Below, piece by piece: positions 27,425 through 35,050 of a stretch of DNA of 64,000 nt. The position numbers were made by a program, and so were the translations under genes. Under the pieces are notes generated by a model. The model searched no databases, was not told the origin of the DNA, and worked only from the letters and a program-made list of their open reading frames with translations. The DNA is from Pseudovibrio sp. Tun.PSC04-5.I4. GTDB lineage: Bacteria > Pseudomonadota > Alphaproteobacteria > Rhizobiales > Stappiaceae. Position 1 is the first letter of the stretch, and every line of letters begins with the position of its first letter. The DNA lies in contig NZ_FNLB01000001.1 in the NCBI RefSeq assembly GCF_900104145.1, positions 1 through 64,000 of the forward strand, read 5' to 3'.

Positions 27425-28172
27425 GATCTACCTGACCTTCTGTTCGTAAAACCGTGAGTTTGGTGCCAAGCCAGTCCAACCAACTTTCCACGCCTTCGCC
27501 GGTTTTGCTTGAAAGCGTCAGAATTTCAGTCTTTGGGTTGATCCTTCGAATGCAACGCCGAGCGGTGTCCATATCAAAGTCATCCAGCACAGGAAGAAGG
27601 TCGGATTTGGTAATGAGGACACAATCAGCCGACTGGAACATGACAGGATATTTTTCCGCCTTGTCAGCCCCTTCCGTGGTGGACAGCAGGACCACATTAA
27701 GGTGCTGGCCCAGGTCGAAGGTTGCCGGGCAAATCAAATTACCCACGTTTTCAATAAACAGCAGGTCCGCACCTTGCCACTGCAAATGGTCTAGCCCCTT
27801 GGCCACCATTCCCGCTTCCAGATGACACGCCATGCCAGTGGTAATCTGATAGGCTTGCACACCGTGCGCGCGGATGCGATCTGCATCATTTTCCGTTTCC
27901 AGATCGCCCTCAATCACCGCCATCTTTGCAGCTCCGAGGCGAATTGCAGTTTCTTCCAAAAGCCGGGTCTTGCCGGAGCCCGGAGACGACATCAAGTTCA
28001 GGCCTAAAGTGCCCTGCTCGGTCAGTTTCTCGCGAACAGCCGCAGCCGTCTGGTCATTTCTCGCCAGAATATCTTCCAGTACTTCAACTTCTAAAACCGG
28101 GTCGATCACGTAATCTGCTGTCGATGGTCCAGTGTGTTGGTGTTGGGGTGCGCAGCCACAGTTTCCACACAT
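27411..28172 (-). CDS. hypB: nickel GTPase HypB
   Basis: 253 residues. The N-terminal MCGNCGC is the high-affinity metal site; His in HQHTG adds little, and there is no long His-rich stretch. SPGSGKT is the P-loop, with IEGDLETENDADRI and ITKSDLLP as further GTPase elements. It inserts nickel into hydrogenase together with HypA. It sits between cooJ and cooM. Confidence 0.94.
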   Translation of the reverse strand: MCGNCGCAPQHQHTGPSTADYVIDPVLEVEVLEDILARNDQTAAAVREKLTEQGTLGLNLMSSPGSGKTRLLEETAIRLGAAKMAVIEGDLETENDADRIRAHGVQAYQITTGMACHLEAGMVAKGLDHLQWQGADLLFIENVGNLICPATFDLGQHLNVVLLSTTEGADKAEKYPVMFQSADCVLITKSDLLPVLDDFDMDTARRCIRRINPKTEILTLSSKTGEGVESWLDWLGTKLTVLRTEGQVDHARL

Positions 28173-28188
28173 GTCAATTATCCTTGTT

Positions 28189-28440
28189 TCATTCTGAAAG
28201 TGCGGAGCCAGAAAGGGCTTCGGCTACAGTGAGAAGAAGCAGTGTTGCTTCCTGCATTTTGGATTTGGCGACGCCCAGCTGGTCTTTCAGTTGCTCGTTT
28301 GGCAAATGCGCAGACTGCATAAGCTGATCCAGCTCATCTTCATGACCTTTCAAATGATCAGCCCAGTGCAAGATGAGTTTGCTGGTCCGCTCAGTGGTGG
28401 ACACCACCGCCGAGTTCGTCCTCTGTGAATGGCTATGCAT
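28189..28440 (-). CDS. cooJ: CooJ-like nickel-binding protein, short form
   Basis: 83 residues, starting at ATG 28440 (MHSHSQRTN). Residues HWADHLKGH match H-W-x2-H-x3-H, the conserved nickel motif of the CooJ family. R. rubrum CooJ also has a His-rich C-terminal tail, which is missing here: the C-terminus is a plain helix ending in SALSE. It overlaps cooT by 8 bp. Its inferred role is nickel supply for the CooS C-cluster. Confidence 0.75.
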   Translation of the reverse strand: MHSHSQRTNSAVVSTTERTSKLILHWADHLKGHEDELDQLMQSAHLPNEQLKDQLGVAKSKMQEATLLLLTVAEALSGSALSE

Positions 28441-28648
28441 GGGGCTGATCTTTCGTAGCAAAGGTAGCGATATAGATTTCACCTTGCGAGCAATCGACAC
28501 CCACTATGGTTTTGCCCGGCAGATGTTTGGTTCCGTCCAAAAGCGTCTCAACCACCAACCCGTCTGCTGTTGTTTTCACTGCAGTAATGTTTTCAAACCG
28601 TTGGTTCTGACCCTCGTCATCGAGGCAATTAATTTTCATCAGGCACAT
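28433..28648 (-). CDS. cooT: CooT, nickel-binding CODH accessory protein
   Basis: 71 residues beginning MCLMKINC; Cys2 is the nickel ligand in R. rubrum CooT, which is of about the same size. The beta-rich fold (VVETLLDGTKHLPG, GVDCSQGEIYI) is as expected. It overlaps the end of cooC by 20 bp and the start of cooJ, the same gene order as R. rubrum cooC-T-J. Confidence 0.82.
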   Translation of the reverse strand: MCLMKINCLDDEGQNQRFENITAVKTTADGLVVETLLDGTKHLPGKTIVGVDCSQGEIYIATFATKDQPHA

Positions 28649-29444
28649 GGGTGTTCGCCTTCGCGTTTATTTTTGCACCCAGAGCCTGAATTCGGGATTG
28701 GATGTCTTTGATTTGCGACAGAGGGGCGTCGTCCTGATCGAAAGGAGACAGGTCATTTAAATCCGCTGTTCGGATCGCATCACTCAACTGAATACCACCC
28801 AGAAAACGTTCATTTGGCAAAGCGTTGGAGAGGAAGTCCATGTCCGCACTATCGCGCAGCTTTGACCCCACATAAGCTAGGTTTTCGATGCCCAGATCTT
28901 TGGCTAAGCGCTCAATTTGTGCAGCTGTTTCCAAGCTGCGGCGGCCGGGCTCCACAACGATGATCAGCAGATCAACGGCCTCTGCCGTGCCCCGACCCAG
29001 ATGTTCGATGCCCGCTTCCATATCCATCAGGACAAGGTCATTTTCTTTCAGCAGAATATGGTTCATCAACGCACGAACAATGGTGTGCTGGGGGCAAACG
29101 AAACCAGATCCACCATGACGAATAGAACCTAAAGACAGAATTCTGATGCCCTCGTGTTTGATGGACAACGCTTCGGGCAGATCATCGACGGTAGGATTTA
29201 GAACAAAGAAGCCGCCATACCCGCTGCCATGGCCGGTGCGTTCAATGGCCAGATCTTTCATATTGGCGATAGGAACGAGTTTCTCACGGTTTTCGGGACT
29301 AACCCCCAAAGCACCAGCCAAATTCGCATCAGGATCCGCATCGATCGCGAGAACTCTCATGCCTTCTTTCGCAAACGAGCGGGCCAACATACTTGTCAAA
29401 GTTGTCTTCCCAACACCGCCCTTGCCCGCAACTGCTATTTTCAT
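28629..29444 (-). CDS. cooC: CooC, CODH nickel-insertion ATPase (MinD family)
   Basis: 271 residues with a deviant Walker A, VAGKGGVGKTT (residues 5-15), switch region AIDADPDANLAG and Walker B LVLMDMEAGIEHLGRG. ATG 29444 is used because the P-loop follows directly. CooC dimers normally bind nickel through a CxC motif; the matching place here reads SGFVCPQ with only one Cys. It uses ATP to help insert Ni into the C-cluster of CooS. Confidence 0.9.
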   Translation of the reverse strand: MKIAVAGKGGVGKTTLTSMLARSFAKEGMRVLAIDADPDANLAGALGVSPENREKLVPIANMKDLAIERTGHGSGYGGFFVLNPTVDDLPEALSIKHEGIRILSLGSIRHGGSGFVCPQHTIVRALMNHILLKENDLVLMDMEAGIEHLGRGTAEAVDLLIIVVEPGRRSLETAAQIERLAKDLGIENLAYVGSKLRDSADMDFLSNALPNERFLGGIQLSDAIRTADLNDLSPFDQDDAPLSQIKDIQSRIQALGAKINAKANTHVPDEN

Positions 29445-29516
29445 TAGTTCACCCGCATTTTTAGATTGCTTTCCAAAGAGCTCGGTCTTAGTTGGCCACT
29501 TCACTTCAAAACAGGA

Positions 29517-29541
29517 GGGACAGAAAGCTAGCTTCCTGCCC
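29517..29541. other. hairpin between cooS and cooC
   Basis: An imperfect stem (GGGxCAGxAAGC with GCTTxCTGCCC, loop TA) lies in the 117-bp gap between cooS and cooC. There is no U-tract, so processing or transcript stabilisation seems likelier than termination. Confidence 0.35.
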
Positions 29542-29561
29542 GCCCTGATTCTTGGCTAAAC

Positions 29562-31475
29562 CTAGATTCCAAGCCCTTTGCGGCGTTCAAGGATCGCCTC
29601 ATAGAGAGTTTCAGCTGCGGAGATTGGGTCCGGATCAACGACGAAGTACCCGCCGAACAACTCCTTGGTGGTTTCAGTGACCAGCTCGACCACTGCGTCA
29701 GAACCCATAATCTGTGGGATATTACCGAGATGGGTTGGGAACCCGAGCGCTACAGACCAACTGCCGATTGCGACAGCCTTTTCAGCCATAGCCTCTGGTG
29801 CACTTGCGACGACGGGCAGATCAGAAAGGTCAACGCCCAGCTTTTCAGCAATCGCAGTGGCAAGCATCACAGCACGGCTGTTGTCAACGCAAGAACCCAT
29901 ATGGAAGACCAGCGGGAGTGGTCCGTTGAGGCCAGCTGCTTCGCCCAAAGTGGTCAAAACAGATTTGAGGCCCGGTCCGGCAAATTCCTCGACGGCTTGC
30001 TGAGACATCAAGCCATCTTTTGCAAATGCACCAGCACCACACCCTGTTGCCAGTAGAAGAACATCACGCTTGGCCAGTTCACGGCCCATCTCTTTGAAGT
30101 TCCTATCCTGATCAACTTGGGTCGTGTTACACCCAGCAAAAAGAGCAATTCCTTTGATCTGACCGCTCACGATTGCATCAATCAGTGGCTTCAGAGGATC
30201 CTCAGCGTTGAGCCGTTCCAGAACTTGCATGATGGCTTCAGTAGAGAAACCAACGATGCAGGTCTCTTTGCTATCCGGGATAAGGACATTGGCAGGATTA
30301 CGGCGTGTGTATGCATCCAGCGCCAGCTTCACAATGCCTTCAGCAGCTTCACGTGCGTTGTCTGCATGAACACTTCTGTGAACGGCACCCGGGATCTTGT
30401 TTTCATCATGAGTGGTAATGATGACCGTATGGAAGTTTTCCGCGACGCTTACGATGCCCGGCATGATGCATTGAACGTCAACCACCATTGCATCAATGGC
30501 TCCTGTGACCAGAACCATTTCCTGACTGAGGTAGTTGCCCGCCATTGGCACACCATGGCGCAGCATGGACTCATTCCCCGTGCAGCAAACACCAACAATG
30601 TTTATGCCGTCTTTAGCGCCAAGCGCTTTTGCCTGTTCTTGCATCTGGCCGGCAATCAGACAAACAGCTTCGGCAACCAGCGGGTTATGACCATTGACGG
30701 CGATGTTGACCGAGTTTTCGTTGATTACTCCGAGGTTCGCTTCGCTGACGATTGGGCTTGGAGTACCAAACAAGATGTCAGACATTTCCGTTGCCAATGC
30801 CATGCCATCAAAATCACAAAGTGCTGCACGAATGCCACCCATGACAATATTTGCAGGGTCCGCATCACAACCAACTGCGGTACGTGCAACAGTTTGACAA
30901 ACAGCCATGTCAATATTTGGCGCAAGAACTCCCAGTTTCTGCAAGCGGTCAATGCGTTTTTGCGGCAAAGTCACCCGCAGCCAGTTCATGACATTGTCAT
31001 CTTCCTGGTTGCCGAAATCATCATAGGTGGCGTCTACAACATCGCTGGCAACGCTCATGATGGCGCGGCCTTCTGTTTCAATGCCCATCCGCTTGGCACA
31101 GGCCAGCAATTTGGCTTCGTCTTTGATGTTATAGATGTCTGTCACTTCACCACGCACGATCTGGCGCATTGCGTGAAGAATATGACGACCGTGCTCGGAG
31201 TGTGCGCCGGCACCGGCTGCCATCATACGCGCCAGTTGGCGAGCCACGATGGTGTGACGGTCAGCTCCACAAATACCAGTTTGCGGGCCCGCACCAAACG
31301 GATCAATCCGGCAAGGACCTTTCCAGCAGAAGCGACAGCATAAACCAAGTGTTCCGAAGCCACATTGAGGCTGTTGCTGCTGATACCGGTCGAAGACTGT
31401 TTCGATGTTGCTTGTCGCTGCTTTAGAGATCATCTCTTGCACAGCTACGTCTGAAGATTTTTCTCGTTGGTCCAT
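29562..31475 (-). CDS. cooS: anaerobic Ni-Fe CO dehydrogenase CooS
   Basis: 637 residues, matching about 639 in R. rubrum. N-terminal CGFGTLGLCCRFCWKGPC holds the D- and B-cluster Cys. AGAGAHSEHGRH gives the C-cluster His and neighbouring proton-relay His. Further C-cluster Cys lie in FAGCNTTQVD, ATGCGAGAFAKDG and MGSCVDNSRA. It oxidises CO with water to CO2, and electrons pass via CooF to the hydrogenase. ATG 31475 has a GAGAAAG site; a GTG at 31493 is possible. There is no acetyl-CoA synthase neighbour, so the role is energy conservation from CO. Confidence 0.95.
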   Translation of the reverse strand: MDQREKSSDVAVQEMISKAATSNIETVFDRYQQQQPQCGFGTLGLCCRFCWKGPCRIDPFGAGPQTGICGADRHTIVARQLARMMAAGAGAHSEHGRHILHAMRQIVRGEVTDIYNIKDEAKLLACAKRMGIETEGRAIMSVASDVVDATYDDFGNQEDDNVMNWLRVTLPQKRIDRLQKLGVLAPNIDMAVCQTVARTAVGCDADPANIVMGGIRAALCDFDGMALATEMSDILFGTPSPIVSEANLGVINENSVNIAVNGHNPLVAEAVCLIAGQMQEQAKALGAKDGINIVGVCCTGNESMLRHGVPMAGNYLSQEMVLVTGAIDAMVVDVQCIMPGIVSVAENFHTVIITTHDENKIPGAVHRSVHADNAREAAEGIVKLALDAYTRRNPANVLIPDSKETCIVGFSTEAIMQVLERLNAEDPLKPLIDAIVSGQIKGIALFAGCNTTQVDQDRNFKEMGRELAKRDVLLLATGCGAGAFAKDGLMSQQAVEEFAGPGLKSVLTTLGEAAGLNGPLPLVFHMGSCVDNSRAVMLATAIAEKLGVDLSDLPVVASAPEAMAEKAVAIGSWSVALGFPTHLGNIPQIMGSDAVVELVTETTKELFGGYFVVDPDPISAAETLYEAILERRKGLGI

Positions 31476-31476
31476 T

Positions 31477-31743
31477 TTATTTCGCTTTCTCACGCATAGA
31501 GCGATCGTCTTCGTTCAGCGATGAACAACTTGAGCAGAGAGAATCCTGCGGGGCACCCGGCTTCAGTTCTGCAAGGAGTTTGGAAAGGCCGGAACATCTC
31601 GAGCATGCCCCCATAGCTGACCCCGTGTTTGATGCTGCACCCCAAAGAGGAGGGAATTTTTGCTTGGTGTTCTCTGCTTTTTCAGTCACTGATCCGCTCC
31701 TGTGCGGTTGCTCAGAATGTGAAGAAGATTGATTTGTGGGCAT
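31477..31743 (-). CDS. small double-CxxC protein between cooF and cooS, unrecognised
   Basis: An 88-residue ORF starts at ATG 31743 inside the 3' end of cooF (32-bp overlap) and ends one base before the cooS ATG. Its C-terminal half has CSRCSGLSKL and CSSCSSLN, two CxxC pairs about 25 residues apart, as in a zinc ribbon or small iron-binding knuckle. The N-terminal half is polar and probably disordered. Tight spacing on both sides suggests translation with cooS. I know no named family for it, and it could still be a chance frame. Confidence 0.5.
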   Translation of the reverse strand: MPTNQSSSHSEQPHRSGSVTEKAENTKQKFPPLWGAASNTGSAMGACSRCSGLSKLLAELKPGAPQDSLCSSCSSLNEDDRSMREKAK

Positions 31744-32287
31744 TGGCGATTTCGGCGGCACGTGCTTTGCTGCGTGCTGTGCGATACTCGTATAGGTCAA
31801 CCAGTTTGATGGCCTGTGTCGGGCAAGCCTGCTCGCAGGCCGTCTGAGTTTCGCCTTTTTCTTTACGCCAATCGTTACAAAGGTCGCACTTCATGGCAAC
31901 GCCGTTGTTGGTTGCGCTGCTACTGTCTGAGTCAGGTTTTTTCTCAACCGAAATCACACCAAACGGGCACACCATCGTGCAGAGCTTACAACCGATACAG
32001 CTTTGCTCGGTGATCGACACTGACCCAAGGCCCGTTGCCTGTCTCAGTGACCCAGTTGGACACACCTTAGTGCAGGGTGCGTCTTCGCAGTGGCGACACT
32101 GCATCGGCACATTGGAATCCCCAACTTTGACCACATGCGTTCGACTGACAGCGCCCTTTAATGCTTCCACATCAAACAATGATTTAGCGGAACTGTGCGC
32201 CAACGCGCAGGAAAATTCGCAACTATGGCACCCGAGGCACTTGCCCGGATCCACATAGATAATTTTATTCTGAGATTTATTTCTCAT
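31712..32287 (-). CDS. cooF: CooF, iron-sulfur electron carrier of CO dehydrogenase
   Basis: 191 residues, about the same as R. rubrum CooF (190). Four Cys groups fit four [4Fe-4S] clusters: CLGCHSCEFSC, CRHCEDAPCTKVC, CIGCKLCTMVC and CDLC with CEQAC. It takes electrons from CooS to the membrane hydrogenase. The start is ATG 32287 (MRNKSQNKIIY); upstream in-frame codons lie in the hypA tail. Confidence 0.93.
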   Translation of the reverse strand: MRNKSQNKIIYVDPGKCLGCHSCEFSCALAHSSAKSLFDVEALKGAVSRTHVVKVGDSNVPMQCRHCEDAPCTKVCPTGSLRQATGLGSVSITEQSCIGCKLCTMVCPFGVISVEKKPDSDSSSATNNGVAMKCDLCNDWRKEKGETQTACEQACPTQAIKLVDLYEYRTARSKARAAEIANAHKSIFFTF

Positions 32288-32331
32288 GATTTGGCTTTCT
32301 CTCAACCGTGTCATCGGAGAAAATGTTAGGT

Positions 32332-32688
32332 TCAATTGTGAAGGATAGGTTTTGCGAGAATTCTCTCAACTTTGAGCTCACGACCAGACAGGATCTCCAG
32401 ATCGGAGCCCGAACAGAAATCGCATTTAAAGTGAAATCATTTGATTTCGGTCTTACCGCTACAGGACCGGCAACGGACTGTGACAGGAACCTCACGAGGT
32501 TGCAGTTTTGCATTTTCGCAAAGTGTCCCTTTGGCAAGGGCAGTAAAACACTGGACCAGCAATTCCGGTTCAATAGCCTTCAGCTTACCAATGACCACCT
32601 CGATACGATCCACTTCGGCATCTTTCAGATCCCCCATCGCCGAATTTGCGATGCGTAAAATGCTCATTGCAATGCTGGCTTCATGCAT
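32332..32688 (-). CDS. hypA: hydrogenase nickel chaperone HypA, interrupted by an in-frame TGA
   Basis: ATG 32688 begins MHEASIAMSI with the invariant N-terminal MHE nickel site. The first frame ends at TGA (32437-32439) after 83 residues, past the first zinc Cys pair (CRSC). The same frame then continues with no lesion: FHFKCDFCSGSDLEILSG through RILAKPILHN to a TGA at 32332. That supplies the second zinc pair (CDFC) and the usual C-terminus, giving 118 residues in all. Options are a nonsense mutation of a Trp codon, a sequencing error, or readthrough. It is the first gene of the coo operon. Confidence 0.8.
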
Positions 32689-32850
32689 GATGCTTGCTCA
32701 CCTAGTCCTCTACTCACCAGGACTGATGTACTCCTCTCCCCTACTCCCAAAGTCGAGAAGTCAGTCTAGCTTGCGGCCAAACTGGTGAAGTGTGAGCATG
32801 AGCTTGATGACCTGTATCAAAAAGGCCCTCAGCGGCATTCGTCGTTCATC

Positions 32851-32881
32851 AAATGCGACTAATTCTGCACAAAATGCGACT
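32851..32881 (-). promoter_or_regulatory. direct repeat AAATGCGACT x2, 21-bp period, upstream of the coo operon
   Basis: Two identical 10-bp copies at 32851 and 32872 are separated by 11 bp, two helical turns apart, the typical layout of LytTR-domain sites. They lie 163-193 bp before hypA. A related single copy (AAGTGCGACT) is at 33085-33094, before the MHYT-LytTR gene. Nothing else in the 540-bp divergent gap is strongly organised except this and the FNR-like box. Confidence 0.65.
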
Positions 32882-33043
32882 GAGAAAATCACGAGTAGCG
32901 ATAAAAGGAAGTGATAAATCTGGAGTAATTAACTCACGTATTGTAGTAATGTAATAGTTGAATGTAACGATTGACCGTCGCCATCAAGAAGATTTTGAAT
33001 TTCACGGGAAAACAACCTAGAAACAAACTTGCTGTAAGCCATT

Positions 33044-33057
33044 TTGATTGTAATCAA
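33044..33057. promoter_or_regulatory. perfect FNR/FixK-type box TTGAT-TGTA-ATCAA
   Basis: An exact match to TTGAT-N4-ATCAA, centred about 178 bp before the MHYT gene and 362 bp before hypA. A half-conserved second box (TTGATCTTAACAA) follows at 33065. It would give low-oxygen activation, sensible for oxygen-sensitive CODH and hydrogenase. Confidence 0.65.
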
Positions 33058-33084
33058 TGTGACCTTGATCTTAACAAGTAATCC

Positions 33085-33094
33085 AAGTGCGACT
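33085..33094 (+). promoter_or_regulatory. single LytTR-like half-site AAGTGCGACT
   Basis: Nine of ten bases match the paired repeats at 32851-32881. It lies 135 bp before the MHYT-LytTR gene and may serve autoregulation. No second copy 21 bp away was found. Confidence 0.4.
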
Positions 33095-33228
33095 TCAAAT
33101 CACATTGCACAACTACAAAGATAGAAGATATGTGACAATGGAAGGAAACTGGAGTTTAAGCCCATGACGCACCACTTACTCGTTTCAGAGTCTGTGCCTT
33201 CTGCAATGATACTGTAGGTCTCCCGAGC

Positions 33229-34407
33229 ATGTTGACCTATACCTATGATCTTCCCCTTGTCATGGCGTCGATCCTGATTGCGATCCTTTCTGCATTCACG
33301 GGTTTGGCGCTTACCAATGGCATTTCAGAGCTCTCCAACAACAAGAAGAAGCTCTCCATCGGCATGGCCGCTATTGTGCTTGGTGGGGGGATTTGGTCTA
33401 TGCATTTTGTTGCGTTTCTAGCACTACAATTACCAGTTTCCATATACTACGACCCGTTATGGACGCTCAGTTCTGTGCTCATCGCGATTTTGATGACCTG
33501 CACCTCTTTGCTGATCATACATTTTGGAAGCCGCAACCCGCGCAACACGATCATTTCGGGTTGTTTCCTAGGGTATGGTATCGTCACCATGCACTACATT
33601 GGAATTCTGGGCATTCAGGGGTGTTTGCCCGTATTTGATTATACAAATCAAATTTTTGTCGTTTTGATTGGCCCGTTAACGGGCATTCTGGCTATTTGGG
33701 CCGCCTACAAACAACGTGCGCGATTCAATATAATTCTTGGCGCCACAATATTCGGCTTATCCGTCTCTCTTGTGCATTATCTGGGATTGTATTTGACGAA
33801 CTTTGCCATACTGCCGGTCGAGGAGCCTATCGTTATGGCCTTAGACAACGGTGAGTTGGCATTTCTTGTTATTATCTCTGCCTTTACAATTTGCGCAGCG
33901 TTCCTCCTCACCGCAACAACGTTTCTCGTGCCCGAGGTGTCAATCGCACAGCAGGTCCCTCAGCCAGATATCACGGTTGCAGCATCGCACAGCGACGGCG
34001 CCTACGAAGACCCTCCTGTGATGGATGTGGTGGACTTAGAAAACAAAACCTCTCCTCTTGCACCCACCCCGCAAAATACTGTCCGGGTCCCCGTCGAAAA
34101 AGATAACCAAATCACTTTTTTAACGGAGGAAGACATTGCCGCTGTTCAGGCCGAAGGGCATTATACTTTGCTGCATACACCTGCAGGCCGCTTCTTCTGT
34201 TCCTGGTCCATTTCAGTTGCTCATAGCAAATTGCCAGACAACTTCATTCAGACACACCGTTCCTTCCTAGTGAACATTAAACATGTCCAGGGTTTCACCA
34301 GGAACAAAGACAACGGCAAGTGTCTATTTGATACCATTTCATCGCTAACCTCGGTACCCGTCAGCCGCTCCCGCATCAATGAAGTAAAAGCAGTTCTGGG
34401 CCTTTAA
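33229..34407 (+). CDS. MHYT-LytTR membrane regulator, putative CO/gas sensor
   Basis: 392 residues. Residues 1-230 form a seven-helix MHYT domain, with MHF in GIWSMHFVAF, MHY in YGIVTMHYIGI and HY in LVHYLGL, as in proposed copper-based sensors of CO, NO or O2. A variable linker (240-285) precedes a C-terminal LytTR DNA-binding domain (EDIAAVQAEGHYTLLHT, QTHRSFLVNIKHVQGF, VPVSRSRI). CoxC and CoxH of the aerobic CO oxidiser Oligotropha have this MHYT-plus-LytTR design. It is transcribed divergently from the coo operon, so it is the likely CO-responsive activator; no CooA or RcoM gene is in the window. Confidence 0.85.
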   Translation: MLTYTYDLPLVMASILIAILSAFTGLALTNGISELSNNKKKLSIGMAAIVLGGGIWSMHFVAFLALQLPVSIYYDPLWTLSSVLIAILMTCTSLLIIHFGSRNPRNTIISGCFLGYGIVTMHYIGILGIQGCLPVFDYTNQIFVVLIGPLTGILAIWAAYKQRARFNIILGATIFGLSVSLVHYLGLYLTNFAILPVEEPIVMALDNGELAFLVIISAFTICAAFLLTATTFLVPEVSIAQQVPQPDITVAASHSDGAYEDPPVMDVVDLENKTSPLAPTPQNTVRVPVEKDNQITFLTEEDIAAVQAEGHYTLLHTPAGRFFCSWSISVAHSKLPDNFIQTHRSFLVNIKHVQGFTRNKDNGKCLFDTISSLTSVPVSRSRINEVKAVLGL

Positions 34408-34412
34408 CAAAG

Positions 34413-35050
34413 GTTGTGTCGCAAAATTTAGTCGATTTCCAACTCTGATCGCTTCGCTTACCACCGGCACGCTCGGAATTCACGGTTCGAAGTTTGGTGA
34501 GTTGATCAGTTTTAGACCGTGTTGCTAGCTATCCGATACAGCGTTTCCTTGAGCGCTGATCAGTGGTTCCACATCCGCATTGCAGATTTTGGGTGTTGTC
34601 ACGTTAAGCTGGGTTTGGTCGCAAAACCAAATAGAACGCACTTCATGGGTCAATCATGGCAGCCATTTTCCATTGAGCCAAAGAGCTAATTCGATAAAAG
34701 TGAGTGTCGATTGAAGAACGTTTATCGCGAGGTCAAACGAGGAGATTACGCAGGCCAGAGAAGACAGCCACAAACCTTTGCAGCATCCCGGTGATTTATG
34801 CCTCCGCATGCACTCTCACGTTTCCGCGGGGGCATATGTGAGTTCTCAGCGCGTTGTTCTAGCCTTTGTGAGAGCGGTGCTCAACATCAGGCATGACCCC
34901 GCGTTTTGCGGCACCATAGGACCCAAGCTTGTCGGTGATCATCCGCTTTGGAGCTCCACCTTGGTTTTGTCAAAAGGCGGGTTAGCAAACGCTTGACGGT
35001 CTTGAAGTTGCGCCGTTTCTGAAGGATTTCATCGAGGATATATCCATGTA
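34413..35050 (-). mobile_element. IS6-family remnant B (transposase 3' half and terminal repeat)
   Basis: The end GGTTGTGTCGCAAAATTTAG begins at 34413. Leftward frames read GYILDEILQKRRNFKTVKRL, RMITDKLGSYGAAKRGVMPD, VEHRSHKG and LQRFVAVFSGLRNLL, the second half of an IS6-type transposase with stops and shifts. It has the same orientation as remnant A at 13.4 kb, so the two bracket the whole CO module. Confidence 0.75.

Noticed and set aside
30117..31343. 408-residue plus-strand ORF opposite cooS
   Set aside because: Antisense to the conserved CODH active-site region; a shadow frame without recognisable domains.
32332..32688. TGA in hypA as a selenocysteine codon
   Set aside because: HypA has no known Sec position here; the nearby residue is not a conserved Cys, and I see no clear SECIS-like hairpin directly after it. 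Nonsense mutation, error or simple readthrough are more economical.
32689..33228. CooA-type CRP-family binding site
   Set aside because: I found no good TGTC-N-GACA style palindrome in the gap; the only CRP/FNR-superfamily site is of the FNR class.
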